A program made the translations under genes and the position numbers. The notes beneath the pieces were generated by a model. That model was not told the DNA's origin, did not search any database, and saw nothing but the letters and a program-made list of their open reading frames with translations. Positions 63,770-64,000 of a stretch of DNA of 64,000 nucleotides are shown here, in pieces. How positions within the stretch are numbered: position 1 is the first letter of the stretch; the number at the start of each line of letters is the position of its first letter. Source of the stretch: Erythroxylum novogranatense (lineage: Eukaryota > Streptophyta > Magnoliopsida > Malpighiales > Erythroxylaceae); contig CM057228.1 in assembly GCA_029891385.1 (NCBI GenBank), positions 19,988,309 through 20,052,308 of the forward strand, given 5' to 3'.

Positions 63770-64000
63770 GTTACAGAGAAAAGTAAAAACTAGCAAGGAA
63801 AATTTCTATGTAACTAAAAGTATAGTAAAAACATAAATAAATGAAAATACAAGTAATCGGGAAATACCTGATAGAATCCAGATCTGTTAGTACCTGATAG
63901 GCTATAAAATCCAACCCTTCTTGTTTGTAAATAAGTAAAGAGACCTTCCTCAGAGACCCTGCTGGAAATACATCCTACTGTCTCCCCACACTTGTCCTGT
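63770..64000. other. Window end, no feature recognised
   Basis: AT-rich; CCTGATAG occurs twice (near 63868 and 63893). No coding sequence. Confidence 0.3.

Overview
This is a stretch of plant nuclear DNA, from a eudicot or at least a broad-leaved angiosperm; the species cannot be fixed from sequence. The reasons are GT-AG introns in short-exon genes, plant-type Ty1/copia, Ty3/gypsy-like, LINE-L1 and LINE-RTE retroelements, a FAR1/FHY3-type protein, and pieces of plant genes (STN7 thylakoid kinase, copper amine oxidase, RAB GTPase, ribosomal protein eL28). The only host gene that looks intact is the 3' part of a replication factor C subunit 3-like gene at the left edge (2-2224). Nearly everything else is transposable-element DNA, mostly decayed.

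Left flank (1-11710): RFC3-like gene; a MITE with TTAA target duplications (2676-3338); a rotted Ty1/copia pol (about 3766-6540); a MITE-like AT-rich element with an internal 302-bp tandem duplication (about 6606-7372); and a 1.4-kb-arm inverted repeat (7767-9162 against 10036-11441).

Main discovery (11720-60634): a very large Mutator-like element (MULE). A perfect 9-bp target duplication, CTTTTTCAA, lies at 11711-11719 and 60635-60643. Its long terminal inverted repeats carry (ATT)n arrays. It carries a FAR1-type MULE transposase gene (minus strand, six exons, 44779 to about 32553) and, between the inverted repeats, broken pieces of at least four unrelated host genes that keep their introns: copper amine oxidase (25070), eL28 (25371-26189), RAB GTPase (27925-31055) and STN7 kinase (31490-32114). 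A 'putative plant transposon protein'-like ORF lies at 23365-24664. This combines a Pack-MULE with a transposase-bearing MULE.

The MULE was then filled by nested insertions: (a) a gag-only copia element (11895-20155, TSD AAAGC) in the left inverted repeat, itself holding a 3.57-kb solo LTR (14435-18000, TSD GTTTC); (b) a 5'-truncated L1-type LINE with RNase H (28025-30957) inside the RAB fragment; (c) a copia element with an integrase deletion and an extra ORF after pol (33227-42301, minus strand) inside an intron of the transposase; (d) an 11.8-kb LARD-like element with 4.2-kb LTRs and no recognisable genes (44931-56744, TSD ATATG) just upstream of the transposase start. Removing these four leaves about 16.8 kb of original MULE. 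None of the transposase, captured genes or nested elements looks fully functional; stops and frameshifts are noted individually. Some single-base indels may be sequencing errors, because the LTR pairs differ by many small indels.

Right flank (60644-64000): an RTE-clade LINE fragment (61318-62667), a second RTE 3' tail in inverted orientation (63624-63769) and AT-rich intergenic DNA.
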